Of a stretch of 64,000 bases of DNA, positions 17,015-25,815 are shown in pieces. Within the stretch, counting starts at the first letter, position 1, and each line of letters begins with the position of its first letter. The notes under the pieces were generated by a model, which had not been told where the DNA came from, did not search any database, and was given only the letters and a program-made list of their open reading frames with translations. A program made the position numbers and the translations under genes. This DNA comes from Betaproteobacteria bacterium. Its GTDB lineage: Bacteria; Pseudomonadota; Gammaproteobacteria; Burkholderiales; CAIKXV01. The stretch spans positions 62,001 to 126,000 of the forward strand of contig JAJTHE010000037.1 in NCBI GenBank assembly GCA_021298815.1. The letters run 5' to 3'.

Positions 17015-17347
17015 ATGTACGAGATCTGGCTTGCGATGAACATCGTCTGGGAAATCGCGATGGGCATATGGCCCGCGCTGCTGCTGGCGGCGCTGGCATG
17101 GATCGCGCTGGTCGCGGCCGCGTTGCGCCGGCCCGGGTCGCGCTGGGCCGCAGGGCTGGGCCCGGCGGCCATGGCCGGCGTCGCCGTCGCGGTGGCGGCG
17201 GTCTTCGCCGTCCCCTGGCTCACCCATTCCTCGATCGCCGAGATGGGCTACTGGGTCGACTGGGCAAACCTCGCCGCGATCGCGCTGGGCTTCGGCGCGA
17301 TCGCGGCGGCGTATGCATGGCCGGTGGCGGCGATGCGGCGGGGTTAG
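17015..17347 (+). CDS. Small membrane protein, last gene of the sulfide cassette
   Basis: A 110-residue protein with a strong AGGAGGA ribosome site and three predicted helices (residues 15-37, 47-70 and 82-106). It follows SQR by 14 bases. I do not recognise a named family. Its position suggests a quinone-side partner or anchor for SQR, but that is inference. Confidence 0.65.
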   Translation: MYEIWLAMNIVWEIAMGIWPALLLAALAWIALVAAALRRPGSRWAAGLGPAAMAGVAVAVAAVFAVPWLTHSSIAEMGYWVDWANLAAIALGFGAIAAAYAWPVAAMRRG

Positions 17348-17424
17348 GAGCGGGGTCAGGGGCAGGGGGCGGGAAGCGCCGGCAGCATGACCGCTGGCCG
17401 GCGGCCGATCGTGCACCTCCGCGC

Positions 17425-18726
17425 CTACAGCTGGATCACATCCATGGCGTCCGGGTTTTGTATCTCCACGCCATCGCTCTTGACGACGACCTGGGGGCCG
17501 AACTCGAGGAAGATCCGGTCCTGCAGCGTGGCCTTGACCTCCAGCGCGAGCACCATGCCGGGCTCGACGGTGACTGCCCTCTGGGCGAAGGGATCCGTTG
17601 CGGCGAACGCCTTCCATTCGTCGTTCTCGCGCACCGAACCGATCACCGGCGGCCGGCGCCACCCGGCCTCCTTGGGCAGGGTTCCAGCGCTCATCACCGC
17701 GACCGGGGGCTCGGTGCCATCCAGTCCGAGCGAATGGACGTGCGTGATCTCGTGGTAGTAGCCGCGCCGCAGGATCGGCTCGTCGGCGATCCGCTCCACC
17801 TCGCTCCAGGGCGTGCCCGGCTTGAGCGCGGCGATGATCGCGTGGGTGGACTCCAGCACCGCCTCGCGCATCGGAACGTACTCGGGATCGATCGGCCCCA
17901 TCGAGATGGCCATGTGGGGATGCGCCCAGTAGCCGCCATAGCGCGTGTAGATGCCGGACTGCACCATGTCGCCGGAGCGCATCAGGCGGTCGGTCTGCCT
18001 GCGATTGGTGGGATATCCCTTGCCCGAAGACAGGATGGTGAAGTAGTCGCGCACCGGGTCGGCGCCGGCCGAAAGCCCTGCCGCTTCCATCAATGCGTAC
18101 AGCTCGCTTTCGCGCACGCCGGGGCGCGTCGCCCGCAAGGCCGCGTCGATCTCGATGTTCGCGATCTCCGAAGCCTTCCCGACGAGCCGCAGTTCCTCGT
18201 CGCTCTTGTACATGCGAAGCTCCCGCAGCAGCGCACCCGCCTCGCAGAAGCGAGCCTCCGGCAGCAGCGCCTGCAGGTTGCGCCAGGTGAAGTACGGCAT
18301 GGCGCCCTCCGCGCCCATGCCGGCCCCGCCCAGCCCCACGACGCCCACGGTCCCGGCCGAATAGCCGTACTCCGCGATGACGCCTGCAGCTGCAACGCTG
18401 TCCTTGCCTTCGGCCCCGATGTATTCGACACCCTCCCAGCAGGACTCGCTGAACCAGCGCGACCAACTGCTGATCGTCCACATGGTGACCGGGTTGCCCT
18501 TGAGTGGGAACACCAGGCAACGCTCGCCGAAATCGGCGTTGTCGATCCAACGGCAGTTGCCGCCGAGGCCGCGACCCTTTCCCCAGATCAGCAGGCAGTC
18601 GACGCCGGCCGCAGACATGCGCGCACGCAGCGCGCCCCAGCGGCGGTCGCGCTCGGCGATCGAGAGCGAAGAATGCGGATCGTCCACCCGGCCCGGGCGG
18701 GCGAAGAACCTCGGGTCGGCTACCAT
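17425..18726 (-). CDS. M24 (creatinase/aminopeptidase)-fold protein with altered metal site
   Basis: A 433-residue protein with a creatinase-like N-terminal domain (1-165) and a pita-bread C-terminal domain. Of the five usual metal ligands, His331 (HSLGLD), Glu396 (ALEVKA) and Glu408 remain. The two aspartates of the IDFG...GYxxD signature read Gly258 and His269 (QSGIYTRYGGYWAHPH). A dinuclear aminopeptidase is therefore unlikely. A creatinase-like metal-free hydrolase or a lyase is more plausible. The gene overlaps the upstream FAH-family gene by 7 bases, so the two are co-translated. Confidence 0.8.
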   Translation of the reverse strand: MVADPRFFARPGRVDDPHSSLSIAERDRRWGALRARMSAAGVDCLLIWGKGRGLGGNCRWIDNADFGERCLVFPLKGNPVTMWTISSWSRWFSESCWEGVEYIGAEGKDSVAAAGVIAEYGYSAGTVGVVGLGGAGMGAEGAMPYFTWRNLQALLPEARFCEAGALLRELRMYKSDEELRLVGKASEIANIEIDAALRATRPGVRESELYALMEAAGLSAGADPVRDYFTILSSGKGYPTNRRQTDRLMRSGDMVQSGIYTRYGGYWAHPHMAISMGPIDPEYVPMREAVLESTHAIIAALKPGTPWSEVERIADEPILRRGYYHEITHVHSLGLDGTEPPVAVMSAGTLPKEAGWRRPPVIGSVRENDEWKAFAATDPFAQRAVTVEPGMVLALEVKATLQDRIFLEFGPQVVVKSDGVEIQNPDAMDVIQL

Positions 18727-19730
18727 GTCCAGCTACCCTGCCGCACCGGGTCGTCGACCACCTTGTTGCGCAACATGCCCACGCCCTCGATCTCGGACTC
18801 GAGCACGTCGCCGGCCTGGAGGAACAGGGTCGCCGCATTCTGCTGGCCGAGCGCCTGTCCTTCCGGCGTCCCCGTCGTGATCAGGTCGCCCGGCTCCAGG
18901 GTCATCTGCGACACGTAGGCGATCAGCTGCGGGATGTTCCAGATCATGTCCTTCGTGCATCCATCCTGGCGCAGCACGCCATTGACCCGGGTGCGTATCC
19001 TCAGGTTCATCGGGTCGGCGATCTCGTCGCGCGTGACGATCCACGGCCCGGTCGGGCAGAACGTGTCGAACATCTTCCCGAGCAGCTGGTTCTTGGCGAT
19101 GCGCTCGATCTTCACGACGTCGCGCGCGGAAATGTCGTTCGCGACCATGTAGCCGTAGATGACGTCGTACGCGCGCTCCTCGGGGACGTTCTTGCACTTC
19201 TCCCCGATGACGAGCGTGAGCTCGGTCTCATAGTCGAGCTGGCGCGTCGCCGCAGGCTTCACGATATCGCGGTGCGGACCGATGATCGCGTTGTTCGACT
19301 TGATCCATGCGGAGGGCACCTGCATTTCCGTGTCCGAGCCTACCTGGCGCAGGTGTTCCCGGTAGTTGCGTCCGACGGCGATGACCTTCGACGGGCGGGC
19401 GGGCGCATGCAGGCGGCACGCGTCCAGCGGGGTGAACAGCGGCTCGCCGTCCAGGCCCGACGCGGCCGGGTCCTTTGCGAGAAGCTCCGCGAGGAACTGC
19501 TCGGCCTGCTGCACCGCGTCGCGGGAGGGCTTGCCGAGCGAGAGCAGCGACACGATGTCCGCGGGCAGCCGCAGCGCAGCGATCTCCCGCCCCAGTGGGT
19601 CGCCCGCCTGCTCGACCAGGTAGCGCGCGTAACCCGCCCTCAGGTCGCCCATCACGTTGCCCTGGAGCAACGCTCCCGTGCGAGCACGGCTCGATGGCTC
19701 GGACCGGTTGTTGTATCGCGCGATCTTCAT
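18720..19730 (-). CDS. Fumarylacetoacetate hydrolase-family enzyme
   Basis: A 336-residue FAH-fold protein. VIAVGRNYREH (His126) opens the catalytic domain. Metal ligands are visible as Glu168 and Glu170 (LDYETELTLVIG) and Asp199 (VANDISARD), followed by ITTGTPEG near residue 288. Such enzymes cleave C-C bonds of acylpyruvates or hydrate oxo-acids. It is the first gene of a two-gene - strand unit with the M24-like gene and is divergent from two tandem Bug genes. Confidence 0.88.
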   Translation of the reverse strand: MKIARYNNRSEPSSRARTGALLQGNVMGDLRAGYARYLVEQAGDPLGREIAALRLPADIVSLLSLGKPSRDAVQQAEQFLAELLAKDPAASGLDGEPLFTPLDACRLHAPARPSKVIAVGRNYREHLRQVGSDTEMQVPSAWIKSNNAIIGPHRDIVKPAATRQLDYETELTLVIGEKCKNVPEERAYDVIYGYMVANDISARDVVKIERIAKNQLLGKMFDTFCPTGPWIVTRDEIADPMNLRIRTRVNGVLRQDGCTKDMIWNIPQLIAYVSQMTLEPGDLITTGTPEGQALGQQNAATLFLQAGDVLESEIEGVGMLRNKVVDDPVRQGSWTW

Positions 19731-19783
19731 GCTGACCCCTCTATGGTTTGCCGTCCTGCGACGGGGTCGCGGCCGGATTGTTC

Positions 19784-19811
19784 TTGCTTGTCGAGAACCT
19801 TCGTCTATGAT
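19784..19811 (+). promoter_or_regulatory. Candidate promoter for the tandem Bug genes
   Basis: TTGCTT (19784-19789) and TATGAT (19806-19811) are 16 bases apart, about 95 bases upstream of the Bug start at 19905, in the divergent gap with the FAH gene. The -35 matches four of six bases. Confidence 0.35.
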
Positions 19812-19904
19812 GCAACCTACCTAGACAGGGGACAGGCTGTCAATCGGACCGTTCGGGAACGGGGCCGGCTGGCGGCGATGGACCCGCAGGAGGAGGAGGG
19901 TTAC

Positions 19905-20906
19905 ATGTACTGTCCCATGGATCGTGCCGCCCGTGCGCATGCCCGCCTGGCGGCGGGCGCAGCCATGATGGTGATGGCCGGCGCCGCGGCGATCGCGTTC
20001 GCCCAGCCATTCACGTTCCCGGTCAAGCCCGTGCGGATCATCGTGCCCTTCCCACCCGGCGGTGGAGCCGACTACATCACGCGAACCGCGGCACAGAAGC
20101 TGTCCGCTGCCCTCGGCCAGCCGTTCGTGATCGAGAACCGCACGGGTGCCAGCGGCAACATAGGCACCGAGCTGGTCGCCCGCTCTGCGCCGGATGGCTA
20201 CACGTTGCTGAGCAGCAGCAGCAGCACGATCACGGCCGCCGCCGTGTCGAAGGTCTCCTTCGACGTGGTGAACGACTTCTCCCACGTGTCGATGCTCGGC
20301 TCGTCCTGCCTGCTGGTGAGCGTGCATCCGTCCCTGCCGGTGAAGACGCTGTCGCAGCTCGTCGCCTTCGCGCGCGCTCGCCCGGGCGCAGTCAACTACG
20401 CGTCGTCCGGCGCCGGTACGTCGGCCCATCTGGTAGGCGAGGTGCTGCAGCAGAGCGCCGGCCTTCGCCTGACACATGTCCCGTACAAGGGCAACCCCGC
20501 GGCCATCGCCGGCGTGCTGGGCGGTGAGGTGGCGATCGCGATGCCCAACCTGGCGGCGGTCACCACGCTCGTCAAGGCCGGTCGCCTGCGCGCGCTGGCG
20601 GTGACCTGCGACAGGCGCACGGACATGCTGCCCGACGTGCCGACGGTTGCAGAGGCAGGCTACCCCGCCGTGGCCTTGACGAGCTGGTGGGGCCTGTCCG
20701 CTCCAGCGGGCACCCCGCGCGAGATCGTGTCGAGGCTGGGCACCGAGGTTGCGCGGCTGGTGTCGCTCCCCGACGTGCAGCAGGCCTTCGCTTCGCAGGG
20801 CGCCGAACCTCGCGCGATGGCACCCGGCGATTTCGACAAGTACGTGCGAGCGGAAGCGACCCGGTGGAAGGCGGTGGTAGAGGCTGCGCGCATCCGCAAC
20901 GATTGA
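19905..20906 (+). CDS. Bug/TctC periplasmic solute-binding protein (no. 4)
   Basis: A 333-residue protein with an AGGAGGAGGG ribosome site four bases before the ATG at 19905. The signal peptide ends AIAFAQ near residue 34. Landmarks are VRIIVPFPPGGGADYI, PFVIENRTGASGNIG and LTHVPYKGNPAAIAGVLGG; a run of five serines sits where the second ligand loop begins (YTLLSSSSST). It is followed 21 bases later by another Bug gene, a tandem pair probably expressed together. Confidence 0.92.
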   Translation: MYCPMDRAARAHARLAAGAAMMVMAGAAAIAFAQPFTFPVKPVRIIVPFPPGGGADYITRTAAQKLSAALGQPFVIENRTGASGNIGTELVARSAPDGYTLLSSSSSTITAAAVSKVSFDVVNDFSHVSMLGSSCLLVSVHPSLPVKTLSQLVAFARARPGAVNYASSGAGTSAHLVGEVLQQSAGLRLTHVPYKGNPAAIAGVLGGEVAIAMPNLAAVTTLVKAGRLRALAVTCDRRTDMLPDVPTVAEAGYPAVALTSWWGLSAPAGTPREIVSRLGTEVARLVSLPDVQQAFASQGAEPRAMAPGDFDKYVRAEATRWKAVVEAARIRND

Positions 20907-20927
20907 TCCGGTCCGATCGGAACGACC

Positions 20928-21902
20928 ATGACCTTCCTGTCGCTCGCTGCAACGGCAGCACTCGGGCTCGCTGGCATCCTCGCTTCGGGCCCGGGCCTGG
21001 GACAGGCCTATCCGAGCCGGCCCGTCCGCATCATCGTCGGCTTTCCGCCCGGGGGCGGGGCGGACGCCGTGCCGCGCCTGCTGGCACCGAGGCTAGGGGA
21101 AAGGCTGGGCCAGGCGGTGGTCGTCGAGAACCGGCCCGGAGCGAGCGGAAACATCGGCGCCGAGCTGGTCGCCCGCGCCGCACCGGATGGATACACCCTG
21201 CTCAACGTACCCATCACGCACGCGATCAACGCCAGCCTCTTCCGCAACCTGGCCTACGACCCGGTGGCCGACTTCTCCCCGATCACGGTGACCACCGCGT
21301 CGCTGAACGTGCTGGTCGTGCATCCAGCCCTGCCCGTTCGGGATGTGGCGGGGCTGATCCAGCTGGCGCGCAAGCGCCCCGGGGAGATCACGTTCGGTTC
21401 GGGCGGCGCAGGCACGACCCACCACCTGGCCGGCGAACTCTTCCGATCCCTGGGCAAGGTGGACCTGCTCCACGTGCCGTTCAAGGGCGGCGGCCCGGCC
21501 ATCGCGAGCCTGGTGGGCGGGCATGTGCAGGTGATGTTCGCCAGCACCCCGGAGGTGACCGGCCATCTGAAGAGCGGCCGCCTGCGTGCGCTGGCCGTGA
21601 CCAGTGCGCAACGATCGTCCCTGCTGCCGGCACTGCCCACGGTCGCCGAATCGGGCATCCCGGAGTTCGAGGTCAGCGGCTGGCTTGCATTGCTGGCACC
21701 GGCGGCCGTCAGGCGCGAGGTCGTCCTGCGCCTGAACGAGGAGGCCGTGGCAGTCCTGCAGGAGCCGGCGGTGCGCGAGCGCATTTCCGCGCTCGGCTTC
21801 GCCGTGGTCGGGAACGATCCGGAACAGGCCGCAACGCATCTCCGGCGCGAGATCTCCCGGTGGGCCGCCCTGGTCAAGTCGTCGGGCGCCCGCGCGGACT
21901 GA
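20928..21902 (+). CDS. Bug/TctC periplasmic solute-binding protein (no. 5)
   Basis: A 324-residue protein with a short signal peptide ending GLGQ near residue 25. Landmarks are VRIIVGFPPGGGADAV, VVVENRPGASGNIGAELV and LLHVPFKGGGPAIASLVGG. It shares the ASGNIG variant with the gene immediately upstream, which suggests the pair arose by local duplication and then diverged. It converges on the YhaN-like gene. Confidence 0.92.
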   Translation: MTFLSLAATAALGLAGILASGPGLGQAYPSRPVRIIVGFPPGGGADAVPRLLAPRLGERLGQAVVVENRPGASGNIGAELVARAAPDGYTLLNVPITHAINASLFRNLAYDPVADFSPITVTTASLNVLVVHPALPVRDVAGLIQLARKRPGEITFGSGGAGTTHHLAGELFRSLGKVDLLHVPFKGGGPAIASLVGGHVQVMFASTPEVTGHLKSGRLRALAVTSAQRSSLLPALPTVAESGIPEFEVSGWLALLAPAAVRREVVLRLNEEAVAVLQEPAVRERISALGFAVVGNDPEQAATHLRREISRWAALVKSSGARAD

Positions 21903-21993
21903 ACGGGCCTTGCGCGGGACCTCCCCGGCGCCGCCGATCGGCACCTGCTTTCCGATGTGCGGGATGATCGAGCAGACGCTGATCAGCCCGCCT

Positions 21994-24663
21994 TCAGCCG
22001 GCGTCCGGACCCTGCTCGCGCGCGATCGATCGCGCAGCCACGCCCATGTCGCGCCAGGCGGCGGGATGGCAGGTGAACAGCAGCACCTGGTGGCGCTGGG
22101 CGGCGTCGAACAGCACGCGCTTCATCCGGTCGAGCCGGTCGCTGTCGCTGTGCACCAGCGCGTCGTCGAGGATCACCAGCGTCGGGCGGCCAGCCGCCTG
22201 CAGCAGGTCGGCATACGCGAGCCGGGTGAGCACGCCCATCTGTTCGCGGGCGCCATGGCTGAGTTCCGACACCGCGCCGGACTCCTGCCCCTGGGTCGCG
22301 GGACGGGTGAGCAGTCCGGGCAGCAGGTCGTCGCCGATCTCCAGGGCCGCCTTCGGGAACAGCAGCCGGAGGTAGTGATCGATGCGCACCTGCAGCGGCG
22401 CGCGCAGCCGGCGGGTGAGGTCCTGGCGCTTCGCCTCCAGCCGCCCGAGCAGCAGGTCGAGCGCCTTCGCGCGCAGGTCGAGCTCGCGCTGGCGGCGCGT
22501 GGCGGCCTCGAGGCGCACCGCCAGGACGGCGCGGGTCTCCTCGAACCCCTGCGCCCCGGCCTCCTCCAGCTTGCCGGCGAGCAGCGTGATCTGCGCCTGG
22601 CGCTCCTGGTGCGCGTGCTGGGCCAGTTCCGCGCTGCGCTGGAACCGCTCGACCGATTGCTTCAGCATCTCGGGCTGGGTGCCGTCGATCGCCGCGGTGC
22701 GCGAGGCGATCGATGCGCGCAAGGCCGCCTGCTCGGCACGGCCCGCCAGCAGCTGCCGACCTGCCTCGGCCTGCCGGGCGTGCCGGTCCGGCGCATCGAG
22801 CCGTACCCGAAGTCCTTCGTGTTCGCGCAGCGCGGCGGCATGCTGCTCGTGCGCGACCAGCCGTGCCTGCTTCGCCTCTGCGAGCTGTCCGGCGATCGTG
22901 TCGGCATGAAGCTTGGCTGCGGCATGCTGCGCCTCGGCCTCGGCCAGGGGCGCCGGCGCCCAAGGCGGTTGCACCGGCGGGCCCTCCGCACCGAGCGCCG
23001 ACAGGCGCCCCTGTGCCGCCTCGTGGCGCGCGTGCTGCGCGGCAAGTTCGGCCTGCAGCGCGTCGATGCCCTTCGGCGCGAGGCTCGCCAATGTCGCAGC
23101 GGCGAGGTCGGCGTCCTGCTTCGCCTGCCGGTGGGCCGCAAGCCGTGCTTCCGCGCCGGCGACATCCGGGACCGCACAACGCAGCAGCAGGTCGTCGTGC
23201 GCCGCCCGCTGGTCGGCCTCCTCGCGCGCAAGCGCGGCCAGCGTGTCGCCACCGGGCAGTATCTCGAACCGCCCGACGCCCTGGATGTCGATGGTCGTGG
23301 GTGTGGTGATCAGGCGCTCGCCGCTGCCCGCGAGTGCGGCGCCATCGAGCATCGCGGGCACGCCGTCGGCGAGGTCGAAGCGGATGCGCGTGGCGACCAC
23401 CTGCCGGCGTACCTGCAGCGCATCGAGCGCCTTGCCCTGCGCGCGCAGGCGGTCGACATCGGCCGCTTCGATCGCGCTCGCAGCCGCCTGCTGGCGCAGC
23501 TGGCCGATGCGGACCTGCTCGCCTTCGCAGCGTGCCAGCAGTGCGTCGAGTTCCTCGATCCGGGATCGCGATTCGGACGCGCGCAGCGCCAGTTCCTGCC
23601 GCAGGTCGTGCTGGCGTGCATGATCGAGCGCGTCTGCTGCCGCGCGGTAGGCATCGTCCGCCGCGGCCTGCTCGGACAGGCGCCGCGCCTCGATCGCGGC
23701 CGACGTGTCGAGCCGCTGCACGGCCTCGGCCACGCCGGCTTCGCGCTGCTGCAGCGCACGCCGCTCTTCCTCGAAGGCGGCAAGCTGCTGCTCGAACAGG
23801 CGCACGCGCTCGTCGGCCTGCAACAGCGCGGCGGTGTCGGCGTCGCGCTGCCGGACCAGCGCCTCGCTCGCAGCCAGCGCCTGTTCGGCCTGCCGCTGCT
23901 GCGCATGCAGCGACTCCCACGGCTTCGCCTCGGCCTCCGCCGCATGCTCGCCCTTCAGCGAGGCGAAGCGGTCGACCTGCTGGCGCCACGCCGCGATGCG
24001 CGCATCGATCTCGTCGAGCTCTGCCTGCAGTTCGTCGCGCGCATCGATCGCCTTCTTCAGCTCCGCGGTCGGCCTGCCGGTGCCCGGGGTCAGCAGCCGC
24101 TCGCGCTCGCTGCGCACCTTCGCGATCAGCGCATCCCCCTGCGTGCTGGCGACCTCGCCCACCGACGATTCCAGCGCCGTTCGCAGGTGGTCCGCCGCAT
24201 GCCTGACCGGATCCCTTATCTCCTGCGCCTGCCCCTGCTCGATCCAGAGCAGCCCGGGGATGCCCCAGAGCTCGGGCCGGCTCGCCCCTCGCTCCGGGAA
24301 GGCGAACCCGAGCAGCGAGGCCAGGTGCCGCTCCGCATCCTCGCCATCGAGGCTGTGGGCGCCGTGGCGCAGCTCGCAGCGCTTGCGCTGCAGGAAGGAC
24401 TTGCGCAGCCGGTATGCGGTGTCGCCGACCATGAAGTCCAGCTCCACGGTCGGCGCCGCAGTGGAATCTCCCCAGGGCCGGAGATCCTCTACCGTCGACG
24501 AGCGATGCCGCTCGAAGAAGGCGGCGCGGATCGCCCGCACCAGCGTGCTCTTGCCGGCCTCGTTCGGGCCGACGAACAGGTTCAGGCCCGGCGCGATGCC
24601 GTCGATCTCGAACGGCTTGCGGAACTGGCGCAGCTGCTCGACCTTCAGCCGCTGAAGCCTCAT
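21994..24663 (-). CDS. YhaN-like AAA/SMC-type ATPase
   Basis: An 889-residue ABC/SMC-like ATPase. Walker A is GPNEAGKST (32-40); the signature ELSHGAREQM and Walker B LVILDDALVH lie in the last 120 residues. Two long alanine/glutamate/glutamine-rich coiled coils (about 180-480 and 510-760) separate the nucleotide halves. No CxxC zinc hook is visible at the coil apex, which points to the YhaN group rather than Rad50/SbcC. Its ATG overlaps the stop of the partner phosphoesterase (ATGA), so the two probably form a DNA end-processing complex. Confidence 0.87.
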   Translation of the reverse strand: MRLQRLKVEQLRQFRKPFEIDGIAPGLNLFVGPNEAGKSTLVRAIRAAFFERHRSSTVEDLRPWGDSTAAPTVELDFMVGDTAYRLRKSFLQRKRCELRHGAHSLDGEDAERHLASLLGFAFPERGASRPELWGIPGLLWIEQGQAQEIRDPVRHAADHLRTALESSVGEVASTQGDALIAKVRSERERLLTPGTGRPTAELKKAIDARDELQAELDEIDARIAAWRQQVDRFASLKGEHAAEAEAKPWESLHAQQRQAEQALAASEALVRQRDADTAALLQADERVRLFEQQLAAFEEERRALQQREAGVAEAVQRLDTSAAIEARRLSEQAAADDAYRAAADALDHARQHDLRQELALRASESRSRIEELDALLARCEGEQVRIGQLRQQAAASAIEAADVDRLRAQGKALDALQVRRQVVATRIRFDLADGVPAMLDGAALAGSGERLITTPTTIDIQGVGRFEILPGGDTLAALAREEADQRAAHDDLLLRCAVPDVAGAEARLAAHRQAKQDADLAAATLASLAPKGIDALQAELAAQHARHEAAQGRLSALGAEGPPVQPPWAPAPLAEAEAQHAAAKLHADTIAGQLAEAKQARLVAHEQHAAALREHEGLRVRLDAPDRHARQAEAGRQLLAGRAEQAALRASIASRTAAIDGTQPEMLKQSVERFQRSAELAQHAHQERQAQITLLAGKLEEAGAQGFEETRAVLAVRLEAATRRQRELDLRAKALDLLLGRLEAKRQDLTRRLRAPLQVRIDHYLRLLFPKAALEIGDDLLPGLLTRPATQGQESGAVSELSHGAREQMGVLTRLAYADLLQAAGRPTLVILDDALVHSDSDRLDRMKRVLFDAAQRHQVLLFTCHPAAWRDMGVAARSIAREQGPDAG

Positions 24664-25811
24664 GGTGCGGCCGCCTGCTCGCGGCCCTCGAGCAGCAGGG
24701 TCGCCAGCAGGTTCAGAGCCTCCGCGGCGACGCAGGCCGCTTCAGGTCGCGTACCGTCCGGCTGCACGCCCTGCGACTGTGCATCGCGCAGTTCGGCGAT
24801 CACGTCGCCGAGGTAGCCGTCGGCATCGAGCGCGGCGATATCCTCGGCAGTGGGCATCAGCTGCAGCGACGAGAGATCTGCCTGCAGGTGGCGCACGGCG
24901 GCTTCGGCCCGGCCGATCGCCGCGCGCAGGCGCGCCAGCGACTGCAGGTCGACCTGCCCGGCCAACTGCAGCGACAGCACGTCGGCCGGCTGCGCGGCGC
25001 CAAGCTGCCCGGCGAGCTGGTCCACGTCGCTCGCCACCGCCAGCGTCGCCGCCAGCGCCCGCCAGCGGTAACGCCCGGTCGCGAGGCGGGCCACCACCGG
25101 CAGCGCTCCCGGCGCCTCGATGTCGACGCGCAGCGCGAACCCGGGATCGTTGTCGCGGAAACGGTCCGCCTCCGGCGTGCCGCTGTACCAGGTGCGCTCG
25201 TCGACCTGCCGGCAACCGTGCCAGTCGCCGAGCGCGAGGTAGTCGAGCCGTGCGCGACGCGCCCGGTCGGCGCCGATCGGGTTCGCCGAATCGATGCTCT
25301 CCGCGAGCAGCCCCTGCACGCAACCGTGTGCAAGGCCGATGCGCAGCAGCCCTGGCGGCGTCTGCGCGCCATCGAACCATTCGGTGAGGTCGGCATAGGT
25401 ATGCCGCTGGGTCAGCGGTGCCGCCAGCGCCACGAAGCCCTGCGCGGAGAAGTCGAGCACGCCGGGCTCGAGTGCCAGGTGCACGTTCGGCGGCACCGCG
25501 CCGATGCGCCGCGCGCAGGTCCATACGCTCTCGGCCAGCGCCGCGTCATGGTTGCCCGGGATCATCAGCCACGGGCCGGCATAGCCGGCGAGCTGCGCGA
25601 ACAGGCGGCGGATGGTGCGCTCGGACACGGCCTGCGCATCGAACACGTCGCCGGCCACCAGCACGGCATCGACCGCATGCTCGGTCGCCAGCCGCGCGAG
25701 GGTCGCCACCGCTTCCAGCCGCGCCTCGGCGAGCAGCGCACCGTCGTCCTGCGGGAACTGGCTGTACTGGCGGCCGATCTGCCAGTCGGCCGTATGCAGG
25801 AAGCGCGGCAT
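24660..25811 (-). CDS. YhaO-like metallophosphoesterase (DNA repair exonuclease family)
   Basis: A 383-residue calcineurin-like phosphoesterase. HTADWQIG (residues 6-13), VLVAGDVFDAQ (about 50-60) and MIPGNHD (83-89) are the first three metal motifs; a later histidine sits in GLAHGCVQG. The glutamine in ADWQIG, where SbcD has His, is usual for YhaO-type proteins. It starts 5 bases before the stop of the upstream Bug gene and runs into the YhaN-like ATPase with a 4-base overlap. Likely role: nuclease of a two-subunit DNA repair machine. Confidence 0.87.
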   Translation of the reverse strand: MPRFLHTADWQIGRQYSQFPQDDGALLAEARLEAVATLARLATEHAVDAVLVAGDVFDAQAVSERTIRRLFAQLAGYAGPWLMIPGNHDAALAESVWTCARRIGAVPPNVHLALEPGVLDFSAQGFVALAAPLTQRHTYADLTEWFDGAQTPPGLLRIGLAHGCVQGLLAESIDSANPIGADRARRARLDYLALGDWHGCRQVDERTWYSGTPEADRFRDNDPGFALRVDIEAPGALPVVARLATGRYRWRALAATLAVASDVDQLAGQLGAAQPADVLSLQLAGQVDLQSLARLRAAIGRAEAAVRHLQADLSSLQLMPTAEDIAALDADGYLGDVIAELRDAQSQGVQPDGTRPEAACVAAEALNLLATLLLEGREQAAAP

Positions 25812-25815
25812 GGAC

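Noticed and set aside
18720-18726. Possible frameshift joining the FAH-family and M24-like genes
   Set aside because: Both genes have complete ends and starts; the 7-base overlap is ordinary translational coupling.
21910-24816. A 968-codon + strand frame opposite the YhaN-like ATPase
   Set aside because: It shows no motifs, and the - strand has complete Walker A, signature and Walker B in the right order. It is a shadow.
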